15,497 bases of DNA. Source: JANLUX01 sp031363705. GTDB lineage: Bacteria > Bacteroidota > Bacteroidia > AKYH767-A > OLB10. The stretch spans positions 1 through 15,497 of the forward strand of contig JANLUX010000018.1 in the NCBI GenBank assembly GCA_031363705.1, given 5' to 3'. The notes below the pieces were generated by a model, which did no database searches, was not told where the DNA came from, and saw only the letters and a program-made list of their open reading frames with translations. Made by a program: the position numbers and the translations under genes. Shown piece after piece: positions 8,027-14,667 of this stretch (the first letter of the stretch is position 1; every line of letters starts with the position of its first letter).

Positions 8027-8102
8027 TGGAGCGAAAGACGAGTCTCGAACTCGCGACCTCAACCTTGGCAAGGTTGCGCTCTACCAACTCAGCTACTTTC
8101 GC
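8027..8102 (-). tRNA. tRNA-Gly (anticodon GCC)
   Basis: A 76-nt cloverleaf including an encoded CCA. The 5' acceptor strand GCGAAAG pairs with CTTTCGC; the discriminator is T at 8030 and CCA occupies 8029-8027. The D-arm is AGCTGAGTTGGTAGAGC, the anticodon arm is CAACC-TTGCCAA-GGTTG with anticodon GCC, and the T-loop is GTTCGAGAC. Unlike tRNA-Leu next to it, the 3' CCA is in the DNA. A TATATTTG promoter box lies 11 nt upstream. Confidence 0.97.
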
Positions 8103-8113
8103 TAATGCGGGGG

Positions 8114-8121
8114 CAAATATA
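8114..8121 (-). promoter_or_regulatory. Bacteroidota -7 box for tRNA-Gly
   Basis: TATATTTG on the minus strand matches TAnnTTTG exactly and ends 11 nt before the mature tRNA 5' end, the right distance for transcription to start a few bases ahead of the tRNA. The -33 region overlaps the GAGTTAT repeat arm at 8134-8160 and has no clear TTG. Confidence 0.65.
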
Positions 8122-8133
8122 AATAAAATGTTG

Positions 8134-8281
8134 AATTATGAATATTGAGTTATGAGTTATAAATTGTGACTTTTATTATTATTGTATTTGACATTATCAC
8201 ATGTTATTTTTATTTTCTAAAATAAGTTGAACGGATTTTGAATAAAACTAACTCATAACTCATAACTCAACATTCATAATT
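8134..8281. repeat. 148-bp element with 27-bp inverted repeats of GAGTTAT heptamers, overlapping the mutS stop
   Basis: The outer arms 8134-8160 and 8255-8281 are inverted copies with one mismatch (ATTATGAATATTGAG versus ATTATGAATGTTGAG). They enclose 94 bp that contain no gene. The left arm ends in two GAGTTAT heptamers; the right arm, on the opposite strand, has two perfect ones plus GAGTTAG just inside it. The right arm contains the mutS stop codon (TGA, 8274-8276). The architecture recalls a small MITE-like element, but no target-site duplication is evident. Confidence 0.8.
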
Positions 8282-10919
8282 TCTTTGCTTTTTCCTTTGC
8301 AATCAGTTTTTTTATTTCATGCAGCTTAAGCAAAGCTTCCACAGGTGTAAGTGTTTCAATATCAGTCTGCATTATTTCATCACGGATTTGTTCAAGCAAC
8401 GGATCATCTAATTGAAAAAAACTTAACTGCAAATGTTCATTCCGGTCTGTGATGTTGGATGAGCGGATTAATTCTGTATTGCTGTGTGCTTTTTCTAAAA
8501 TGGTTAACATTTTTTTTGCGCGATGTACTATTGAATCAGGCATGCCAGCCATTTTTGCTACATGAATTCCAAAGCTGTGTTCACTCCCACCAGGAACTAA
8601 CTTTCGTAAAAAAAGAATTTTATTGCCGCTTTCTTTTATGGCAATATTATAATTCTTAATCCGCGGAAACTGCGCAGTCATTTCATTCAGCTCATGATAA
8701 TGCGTTGCGAAAAGTGTTTTTGCTTTCGCCTGAGGATGTTCATGAATGTATTCTGCAATTGCCCAGGCAATGGAAATGCCATCATATGTGCTGGTTCCTC
8801 TTCCTATTTCATCTAAGAGGATTAAGCTTCGCGAAGAAATATTATTGAGGATACTTGCTGTTTCATTCATCTCCACCATGAATGTGGATTCGCCCTGAGA
8901 GATATTATCAGATGCACCAACTCGTGTAAAAATTTTATCCACCATGCCGATCTCAGCAGAAACTGCCGGAACAAAGCTTCCGGTTTGCGCCATCAAAACG
9001 ATCAATGCTGTTTGCCGGAGCAATGCAGATTTACCTGACATGTTAGGTCCGGTGATGATGATGATCTGCTGATTGTCCTGATCGAGGTAAACATCATTGG
9101 CAATGTAAGATTCTCCAAGCGGTAATTGTCTTTCTAAAACAGGATGACGACCACTGCGAATGTCAATTGCCAATCCATCATTCAAATGCGGTTTTACATA
9201 ATTGTATTCCAACGCTGCTTTTGAAAATGATAAAAGACAATCTAAACGCGCAATTAAGCTTGCATTGAGTTGAAGAGAGGGAATATACTCCGTCATCTCT
9301 GCAATCAACTCCATAAATAATTTTTCTTCGAGCGCTAAGATTTTTTCTTCTGCACCAAGAATTTTTTCTTCGTAATGTTTTAATTCTTCAGTGATGTAAC
9401 GTTCAGCATTGGTTAGTGTTTGCTTGCGGATCCAATCAGCAGGTACTTTATGCTTGTGTGAGTTGGTAACTTCGATATAATATCCAAACACATTATTAAA
9501 TGCGATTTTAAGATTACCAATTCCTGTTTTCTCAATTTCTTCCTGCTGAATCTTTAACAAATAATCTTTTCCTGAGTAGGCAATCTCACGCAACTCATCC
9601 AGATCGGTAGAAATTCCTTTTCTAATTACTCCGCCTTTGTTAATCATTGCCGGAGGATCGTCCTGTATGGAAGTTTCAATACGTTTTAATAATTCGGTAC
9701 AGAGGTTGATTTGTTCTGCAATCGTTTTTAAACCATGATTACCACTGTTAAAACATGCAGAACGAATGGGTTCTAAAGCAGTGAGCGCCCGTTTTAATTG
9801 CTGCACTTCACGCGGAGAAATTTTTCGTATGGAGATTTTAGAAGTTAATCTTTCCAAATCACCGATTATTTTTAGTTGTTGCGAAATAAACAAAGCGGTT
9901 TCATCATTCTTTGTAAAAAACTCCACCATCTCGAGTCTTTCTTCCACCGGTAATCTTTCTTTCAATGGCAACAGAACCCACCTGCGCATCATGCGCGAAC
10001 CCATTGGTGAAACCGTTTTATCCAATACATCTAAAAGTGTTCTTGCTTTTTCATGTGGAGAATGAATCAATTCAAGATTGCGAATGGTGAATTTATCCAG
10101 CCACACATAGCGTTCTTCCTCCACACGTGCAATGCGATTGATATGCTGCAAACGATCCTGCTGAGTTTGCTGCAGGTAATGTATGATGGCACCGGCTGCG
10201 ATAATTCCGCAGTCTAATTCTTCAATACCAAATCCTTTTAGCGAAAGCGTATCAAAATGTTTTAACAACACATCGTTTGCATAAGCGCTTTGAAAAACCC
10301 AGTCATCAATGCTATAAGTATAAAACCGTTTGCCGTATTGCTGCTCAAAAAGACGCATGGTTGGTTTGGATAAAAGTATTTCGCTCGGATCAAAGCTCTG
10401 CAGAATTTTATCAGGATATTCACCTATGCCTTGTGCCACAAAAAATTCACCGGTGCTTACATCAATCAATGCTATGCCTGTGGTGTTATTTGCAGTATGT
10501 ACTGCTGCTAAAAAATTATTTGATTTATGATCCAGGATTTTATCACTGAAGGCAACACCGGGAGTAACCACTTCTGTTACACCACGCTTGACAATTTTCT
10601 TTGCAAGCTTCGGATCTTCCAGCTGATCGCAGATTGCAACACGCATTCCGGCACGAACTAATCGTGGTAAATAAGTATCCAGTGAATGATAAGGAAAACC
10701 TGCCAGTTCCATTTCTGATGCGGAACCGTTGCTGCGTTTTGTTAAAACAATTCCTAAAATCTTTGAAGTCTTAACAGCGTCCTCGTTAAAGGTTTCATAA
10801 AAATCACCAACTCGAAAAAGTAACAGCGCATCAGGATACTTTGCTTTGATGGCATTGTACTGCACCATCAGCGGTGTATCTTCTTTGGCTTTTACAGGAC
10901 GATCTTGAATGGTGGACAT
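8274..10919 (-). CDS. mutS: DNA mismatch repair protein MutS
   Basis: A full-length 881-residue MutS, the mismatch-recognition ATPase that recruits MutL. The N-terminal domain has the F40-Y41-E42 Phe-x-Glu mismatch-wedge motif in FRVGDFYETF. Connector, core and clamp domains occupy the middle. The ABC-type ATPase carries Walker A GPNMSGKS at 624-631, the signature-like ISQGESTFMVEM segment, Walker B LILLDEIGRGTST with D703-E704, and FATHYHELNE. The C-terminus ends in a lysine-rich helix. The start MSTIQDRPVKAKEDTPLMVQYNAIK is normal for Bacteroidota. It diverges from the RNA methyltransferase gene; the shared 138-bp spacer has tandem repeats and no TAnnTTTG box. The stop codon lies in an inverted-repeat arm. 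Confidence 0.99.
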   Translation of the reverse strand: MSTIQDRPVKAKEDTPLMVQYNAIKAKYPDALLLFRVGDFYETFNEDAVKTSKILGIVLTKRSNGSASEMELAGFPYHSLDTYLPRLVRAGMRVAICDQLEDPKLAKKIVKRGVTEVVTPGVAFSDKILDHKSNNFLAAVHTANNTTGIALIDVSTGEFFVAQGIGEYPDKILQSFDPSEILLSKPTMRLFEQQYGKRFYTYSIDDWVFQSAYANDVLLKHFDTLSLKGFGIEELDCGIIAAGAIIHYLQQTQQDRLQHINRIARVEEERYVWLDKFTIRNLELIHSPHEKARTLLDVLDKTVSPMGSRMMRRWVLLPLKERLPVEERLEMVEFFTKNDETALFISQQLKIIGDLERLTSKISIRKISPREVQQLKRALTALEPIRSACFNSGNHGLKTIAEQINLCTELLKRIETSIQDDPPAMINKGGVIRKGISTDLDELREIAYSGKDYLLKIQQEEIEKTGIGNLKIAFNNVFGYYIEVTNSHKHKVPADWIRKQTLTNAERYITEELKHYEEKILGAEEKILALEEKLFMELIAEMTEYIPSLQLNASLIARLDCLLSFSKAALEYNYVKPHLNDGLAIDIRSGRHPVLERQLPLGESYIANDVYLDQDNQQIIIITGPNMSGKSALLRQTALIVLMAQTGSFVPAVSAEIGMVDKIFTRVGASDNISQGESTFMVEMNETASILNNISSRSLILLDEIGRGTSTYDGISIAWAIAEYIHEHPQAKAKTLFATHYHELNEMTAQFPRIKNYNIAIKESGNKILFLRKLVPGGSEHSFGIHVAKMAGMPDSIVHRAKKMLTILEKAHSNTELIRSSNITDRNEHLQLSFFQLDDPLLEQIRDEIMQTDIETLTPVEALLKLHEIKKLIAKEKAKKL

Positions 10920-10948
10920 TAAATCAATTTGATGATTTGGTAATTTGA

Positions 10949-10976
10949 TAATGTGTTAATGTTAATGTGTTAATGT
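10949..10976. repeat. Two perfect 14-bp tandem repeats in the mutS upstream region
   Basis: TAATGTGTTAATGT is repeated head to tail (10949-10962 and 10963-10976), 30 bp upstream of the mutS ATG, in the region expected to hold its promoter or 5' leader. Related T-T-T-G-(A/G)-T-A-A pieces lie beside it. Confidence 0.85.
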
Positions 10977-10996
10977 ATGTTAGATGATGAGCTGCC

Positions 10997-11028
10997 ATTC
11001 GTATATTCGTACAGATTCGTAATTCGTA
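10997..11028. repeat. Four ATTCGTA heptamers
   Basis: ATTCGTA occurs at 10997, 11005, 11015 and 11022, separated by 1, 3 and 0 bases. It lies about 30 bp upstream of the RNA methyltransferase start. Part of the heptamer repeat pattern seen elsewhere in the window. Confidence 0.85.
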
Positions 11029-11057
11029 GATGAATCTGCTAAAGTATAAAATCCCTC

Positions 11058-11585
11058 ATGGAGAAAATTAAAAACGCGGAGCTGGGACGCCTTTCTGTTG
11101 AAGACTTTTTGAAAACAGATAAAATACCGGTTGTGATTGTGCTTGATAACGTGCGTAGTGCGTTAAATGTGGGTTCTGTTTTTCGTACTGCGGATGCATT
11201 TCGCATAAATAAAATTTTTTTGTGTGGTATCACTCCTGTGCCTCCTAACCGTGATATTTTAAAGAGTGCATTGGGTGCAACGGAAACTGTTCAATGGGAA
11301 TATGCTGATTCAACAGTGGGTATTATTCAGCAATTAAAGCAGCAGGATTATTACCTGGCAGCTATCGAACAAACAAAGTCAAGCATTGCGTTGAATGAAT
11401 TTGTATTGCCTGAAGAAAAACAAATCGCACTTGTTTTCGGCCATGAAGTGAATGGTGTGGATCAGCAAGTAATAAATCATTGTGATGCAAGTATTGAAAT
11501 TCCTCAACAGGGAACCAAGCATTCGTTGAATATTGCGGTGTGTGCAGGCATTGTAGTTTGGGAGATGTTTAAGAAATACCTGTAA
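11058..11585 (+). CDS. TrmH/SpoU family RNA 2'-O-methyltransferase
   Basis: A 175-residue SPOUT-class methyltransferase, which forms an alpha/beta trefoil knot and transfers methyl from S-adenosylmethionine to a ribose 2'-OH of tRNA or rRNA. All three SpoU motifs are present: NVRSALNVGSVFRTADAF from residue 31, ALVFGHEVNGV at 124-134, and IEIPQQGTKHSLNIAV at 146-161 (the S-L-N of motif 3 at 156-158). It lacks the N-terminal RNA-binding extension of RlmB-type enzymes, so it is a minimal member whose RNA target cannot be assigned. It diverges from mutS and converges on the MNT gene with 30 bp between stop codons. Its last 58 nt occur again, decayed, at 12319-12376 beyond the HEPN/MNT pair, suggesting an insertion at this gene's 3' end. 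Confidence 0.95.
   Translation: MEKIKNAELGRLSVEDFLKTDKIPVVIVLDNVRSALNVGSVFRTADAFRINKIFLCGITPVPPNRDILKSALGATETVQWEYADSTVGIIQQLKQQDYYLAAIEQTKSSIALNEFVLPEEKQIALVFGHEVNGVDQQVINHCDASIEIPQQGTKHSLNIAVCAGIVVWEMFKKYL
11528..11585 (+). repeat. Intact copy of the 58-bp direct repeat (methyltransferase 3' end)
   Basis: These last 18 codons plus the stop of the RNA methyltransferase align without gaps to 12319-12376, with 50 of 58 identical bases. The identical core CATTGTAGTTTG lies at 11549-11560. The two copies bracket the HEPN/MNT module in the same orientation, like the attL/attR or duplicated target of an insertion. Confidence 0.9.
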
Positions 11586-11615
11586 AATATTTGAATGAGA
11601 AAGTGAAAAAAAAGT

Positions 11616-11936
11616 TTAGAACCGTATCTCAACACCTGCTTTAATTACCTCATCAATAAACGGATCTCCCTTTTTAAAATAACTTGTTGAGTAGGTTCTG
11701 GGTTGAATGCTGGCGTAATTTTTCTTGGTGAGAATGGATATAAATCGTTTCATGTCCTCATAGCCGAAATTGATAAACTCATCAGCCACCAAGGCTACAT
11801 CAATATCACTCCACTGGTGTTGACGGTTTTCTGCATACGAACCAAATAAAAAAACTTTACGCAAACTAATGCCCTGTTGTTTTAATTCCCGGGCGAATGC
11901 AGTAACTGTTTTTATCGCAGATTTTTTAGTAACCAT
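11616..11936 (-). CDS. MNT-type minimal nucleotidyltransferase (putative antitoxin, MntA-like)
   Basis: A 106-residue minimal nucleotidyltransferase of the DNA polymerase beta superfamily. The active-site motif G32-S33-Y-A35 with S43-D44-I45-D46 is clear (VFLFGSYAE, then SDIDVALV). In characterised MntA-HepT pairs the MNT protein inactivates its HEPN partner by adding AMP residues, so antitoxin is the likely role. The strand where a third acidic residue often sits reads S-I-Q-P here, so catalysis may be altered; a loose reading without an alignment. The gene overlaps the upstream HEPN gene by 25 bp, which fixes them as one translationally coupled unit. The ATG gives a natural N-terminus (an amphipathic helix before the G-S motif). 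Confidence 0.9.
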   Translation of the reverse strand: MVTKKSAIKTVTAFARELKQQGISLRKVFLFGSYAENRQHQWSDIDVALVADEFINFGYEDMKRFISILTKKNYASIQPRTYSTSYFKKGDPFIDEVIKAGVEIRF

Positions 11937-12304
11937 TTCCGTAAAGCTGTTGCTTCAATTATAATTGACATTGTATATTTTGCATTGCATCGCTTGTAAA
12001 TTTTCTCCGAATAATCAGGATAACGCCCTTCCAACTGAAAATCATTCATCAGAATAATAAACTTCAATTGCTCTTCTGTTAATTCAATCTTAGTGTTACT
12101 TAAAAGTGTGTTTAAATTGTGAATGCGGGGTGGATGATTATTTTCATTATCTCTTATCCACAACGCCTTGCATAATTTCTCGAGGATGAGATGAGTAAAA
12201 AACAGAGACTGAACATAAGATTTACCCTCATAAAGTTGTTGAACAGCTTTCCAGTCTTTATCAGCAGTTCTAATCCAGTATTTGATAAAATCTTTTTTAT
12301 TCAT
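11912..12304 (-). CDS. HEPN domain protein (putative toxin, HepT-like)
   Basis: A 130-residue, helix-rich protein of the HEPN (PF05168-like) family: ADKDWKAVQQLYEGKSYVQS, then FFTHLILEKLCKALW, HNLNTLL and EGRYPDY are typical of the small HEPN proteins encoded beside MNT genes. HEPN toxins are usually RNases with an R-x(4-6)-H motif near the C-terminal helices. Here the region after RYPDY has no histidine; the only literal match, R51-x5-H57, lies in the loop after the second helix. The C-terminal R-x4-H-x-Y found in HepT is absent, so RNase activity and AMPylation by the partner are both uncertain. It is first in the pair, matching known HEPN-MNT operons. A TATTTTTG box ends six bases before the ATG. 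Confidence 0.88.
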   Translation of the reverse strand: MNKKDFIKYWIRTADKDWKAVQQLYEGKSYVQSLFFTHLILEKLCKALWIRDNENNHPPRIHNLNTLLSNTKIELTEEQLKFIILMNDFQLEGRYPDYSEKIYKRCNAKYTMSIIIEATALRKWLLKNLR

Positions 12305-12310
12305 CTATTG

Positions 12311-12318
12311 CAAAAATA
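12311..12318 (-). promoter_or_regulatory. -7 box of the HEPN/MNT operon, predicting a leaderless mRNA
   Basis: On the minus strand the sequence is TATTTTTG-CAATAG-ATG. The TAnnTTTG match is exact, and only six bases separate it from the HEPN start codon, so transcription would begin at or next to the A of ATG. It abuts the decayed methyltransferase fragment (from 12319), so the rest of the promoter would come from that fragment. No -33 TTG is evident. Confidence 0.55.
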
Positions 12319-12376
12319 GAATATTGAAGTGTGTACTTGCATTGTAGTTTGTGAGTTGTTTAAGAAATTCCTGTAA
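12319..12376 (+). pseudogene. Decayed duplicate of the RNA methyltransferase 3' end
   Basis: A 58-bp fragment matching the end of the gene at 11058-11585 (50 of 58 bases, no indels). In frame it reads N-I-E-V-C-T-C-I-V-V-C-E-L-F-K-K-F-L-stop against N-I-A-V-C-A-G-I-V-V-W-E-M-F-K-K-Y-L-stop. Differences fall at codon positions 1, 2 and 3 (3, 2 and 3 within the aligned codons), without third-position bias, and change glycine and tryptophan; this fits an unselected remnant. It lacks the start and the SAM-binding motifs. It is probably the original gene end displaced by insertion of the HEPN/MNT module, or the relic of a second methyltransferase copy. Confidence 0.85.
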
Positions 12377-12377
12377 C

Positions 12378-12412
12378 AACCCCTTCAAGGTTTTTAAAAC
12401 CTTGAAGGGGTT
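12378..12412. repeat. 35-bp palindrome (GGTTTTTAAAACC core) after the decayed methyltransferase end
   Basis: Perfect 17-bp arms (12378-12394 and 12396-12412) around one central T; the arm begins AACCCCTTCAAGG. It starts one base after the stop codon of the decayed fragment, the position expected of a 3' hairpin for the ancestral gene. It has the same core and design as the palindrome at 1459-1491. Confidence 0.92.
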
Positions 12413-12481
12413 ACCGGGAGGGGTTCATGTCGTGTCTTTTCTCTCATTGGTCGAATACCTCCTTACTCACTCATTGAAAAA

Positions 12482-12499
12482 AGATAGCTTCGCACCTCA
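12482..12499. repeat. Degenerate half copy of the 6718-6787 palindrome arm
   Basis: AGATAGCTTCGCACCTCA resembles the arm AGATGCTTCGTACCTCA (one inserted A, one substitution). It lies 16 bp upstream of the M49 peptidase start. A short match, so possibly coincidental. Confidence 0.4.
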
Positions 12500-12514
12500 A
12501 TTAAATTTATTCCA

Positions 12515-14581
12515 ATGAAAAAAACATTATCGTGGATGATTGCAGGGATAAGCCTTGTGGCTATCTCTTCATGCAGCCAGCCCAAAGCAGAAGGCACTAA
12601 AATTAATATGGATCAGCCCGGTGAATTTGATTACGTGGCTGACCGTTTTGCTGACATACAAGTGTTGCGTTACCAGGTGAAAGGTTTTGATGATCTCACC
12701 CTTAAGCAAAAACAACTGGCTTATTATCTTTATAAAGCAGGATTAAGCGGACGTGATATTTTTTATGATCAGAAATACAAACATAACCTGCGTGTACGCA
12801 AAACCATTGAAGCCATTTTAGAAACTTATAAAGGCGATAAGAGCAGTGAAGATTACAAGAAGTTTGAAACTTATGCCAAGCGTTTCTTTTTTGCCAATGG
12901 TGTGCATCATCATTATGGAGCAGAAAAAATGATTCCGGAGTGTTCGTTTGATTATTTCAAGCAATTGGTGAGTAACAGCGATCAAAGCCGCATTCCGCTG
13001 AACGGGCTTAGCATGGAAGCGTATTTAAAGCTGATGCAGACGGTGGTGTACGATCCAAAGGTGGATGGCAAACAAATTAATCTTGCATCAGGAGTGGATG
13101 TTGTTCAAACATCAGCAGGAAATTTTTATGATGGTGTAACGCAGAAAGAAGCGGAGGACTTTTACAATAATCTTGACAAACAATACCCTGATGATAAATC
13201 TCCTTTAGGATTAAACTCAAAGCTTGTTAAGGAAAATGGAAAGATTGTGGAGAAAACCTGGAAAGTAGGAGGGATGTACAGCGCTGCTCTGGAGAAAGTT
13301 GTTTACTGGCTGCAGAAAGCAGTTACGGTGGCAGAAAACGACCATCAGAAAACTACCTTCAACAAGCTGATTAAATTCTTTCAGACGGGCAACCCGAAGG
13401 ATTTTGATGACTACAGTATTTCATGGGTTAAGGATACCATTTCGCAGGTGGATGCAGTAATCGGGTTTATTGAGGTGTACCAGGATCCTTTGCAAAAGAA
13501 AGGAAGCTACGAAGCTGTAGTGAGCACCAAGGATATGGAAGCCACCAAAACAATTGCCGCCATCAGTAAAGAAGCACAGTGGTTCGAAGATCATTCAACC
13601 ATCATGGATCAGCATAAGAAGAAAAGCGTGGTAGGCATTTCTGCAAAAGTAATTACAGTTATTGGCGAATGTGGTGATGCCGCGCCCAATACACCCATCG
13701 GAATTAACCTGCCTAACAATGAATGGATTCGTGAGCAGCATGGCTCAAAATCTGTTTCGCTCGGAAACATTGTAGCAGCTCAAAATTTCGCGCGCAGCAA
13801 AAGCCCTATGATTGATGAGTTTGGCTCGAGCAAAGAAGTGATTGAAAGATCCAGGAAATACGGTGCCTTGTCAGGCGAGCTGCACACTGATATGCACGAA
13901 GTGATAGGGCATGCATCCGGACAGATTAACACCGGTGTGGGCGCCACGGATAAAACCTTGAAGAACTATGCAGGTGTGCTGGAAGAAGCACGTGCCGACC
14001 TGGTTGCGCTTTATTATATCATGGATCAGAAACTGGTTGATATAGGCGTGATGCCCTCCACGGAAGTGGGCAAGGCGCAATATGATTATTACATCCTTAA
14101 CGGGATGATGACGCAGCTCTACCGCCTCACTCCCGGTAATAATATAGAGCAGGCACACATGCGCAACCGCCAGCTCAATGCAAGCTGGGCTTATGAAAAA
14201 GGAAAAGCTGATAATGTGATCGCTAAAGAAATACGCAATGGCAAAACTTTTTTTGTGATTAATGATTACAACAAGCTCCGCACTTTATTTGGTCAGCTGC
14301 TGCGTGAAATTCAACGCATTAAATCAGAGGGTGATTTTGAGGCGGGCAAAAACCTGGTGGAGACGTATGGTGTTAAAGCTGACCAGGCTTTATTAAAAGA
14401 AGTGCACGACCGTTATGCAAAACTCAACCTCGCACCTTACATGGGATACATTCAACCCAAGCTGGTGGCAGTGATGGATGGCAACAATATCAAAGATGTG
14501 AAAGTGGAATATCCAAAATCATTCTTAGATCAGATGATTGAGTTTGGCAAAGAGTATTCGTTTTTGCCGGTGGTGAATTAA
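12515..14581 (+). CDS. M49 family (dipeptidyl-peptidase III type) zinc peptidase, predicted lipoprotein
   Basis: A 688-residue metallopeptidase of family M49, whose members remove dipeptides from peptide N-termini. The zinc motif HEVIGH is at 461-466 (H461, E462, H466), with the second site EEARAD at 490-495 supplying the third zinc ligand; the spacing of about 30 residues is shorter than in the human enzyme, as in bacterial homologues. SGELHTDMHE precedes the motif. The N-terminus is a lipoprotein signal: KK, a hydrophobic core and a lipobox I-S-S-C with C20, so the enzyme should be membrane-anchored in the periplasm or outer membrane rather than cytosolic. Upstream is the HEPN/MNT insertion region; two small secreted proteins follow on the same strand after 86 bp. 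No promoter consensus is visible. Confidence 0.94.
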   Translation: MKKTLSWMIAGISLVAISSCSQPKAEGTKINMDQPGEFDYVADRFADIQVLRYQVKGFDDLTLKQKQLAYYLYKAGLSGRDIFYDQKYKHNLRVRKTIEAILETYKGDKSSEDYKKFETYAKRFFFANGVHHHYGAEKMIPECSFDYFKQLVSNSDQSRIPLNGLSMEAYLKLMQTVVYDPKVDGKQINLASGVDVVQTSAGNFYDGVTQKEAEDFYNNLDKQYPDDKSPLGLNSKLVKENGKIVEKTWKVGGMYSAALEKVVYWLQKAVTVAENDHQKTTFNKLIKFFQTGNPKDFDDYSISWVKDTISQVDAVIGFIEVYQDPLQKKGSYEAVVSTKDMEATKTIAAISKEAQWFEDHSTIMDQHKKKSVVGISAKVITVIGECGDAAPNTPIGINLPNNEWIREQHGSKSVSLGNIVAAQNFARSKSPMIDEFGSSKEVIERSRKYGALSGELHTDMHEVIGHASGQINTGVGATDKTLKNYAGVLEEARADLVALYYIMDQKLVDIGVMPSTEVGKAQYDYYILNGMMTQLYRLTPGNNIEQAHMRNRQLNASWAYEKGKADNVIAKEIRNGKTFFVINDYNKLRTLFGQLLREIQRIKSEGDFEAGKNLVETYGVKADQALLKEVHDRYAKLNLAPYMGYIQPKLVAVMDGNNIKDVKVEYPKSFLDQMIEFGKEYSFLPVVN

Positions 14582-14616
14582 AGAAGAGGAGTTTCTTGCT
14601 CGCTTGAGTGCTTAAG

Positions 14617-14657
14617 AGTAGTGAGGATTAACCGTACATTCGTACATTATCACTACT
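14617..14657. repeat. Inverted repeat with tandem CGTACATT in its loop
   Basis: An 8-bp inverted repeat (AGTAGTGA, 14617-14624; TCACTACT, 14650-14657) encloses two perfect head-to-tail copies of CGTACATT (14633-14648). It lies between the M49 gene and the next small gene. It could be a weak hairpin or a binding site; no T tail follows, so a terminator is unlikely. Confidence 0.5.
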
Positions 14658-14667
14658 AAACCAGATC

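Noticed and set aside
11586..12318. A recombinase or transposase gene within the HEPN/MNT insertion
   Set aside because: The interval is filled by the two minus-strand genes; no other ORF with integrase or transposase motifs is present on either strand.
13871..14158. A 95-codon ORF antisense to the M49 peptidase active-site region
   Set aside because: The sense strand carries the conserved zinc motifs; the antisense ORF shows no known motif or start context.
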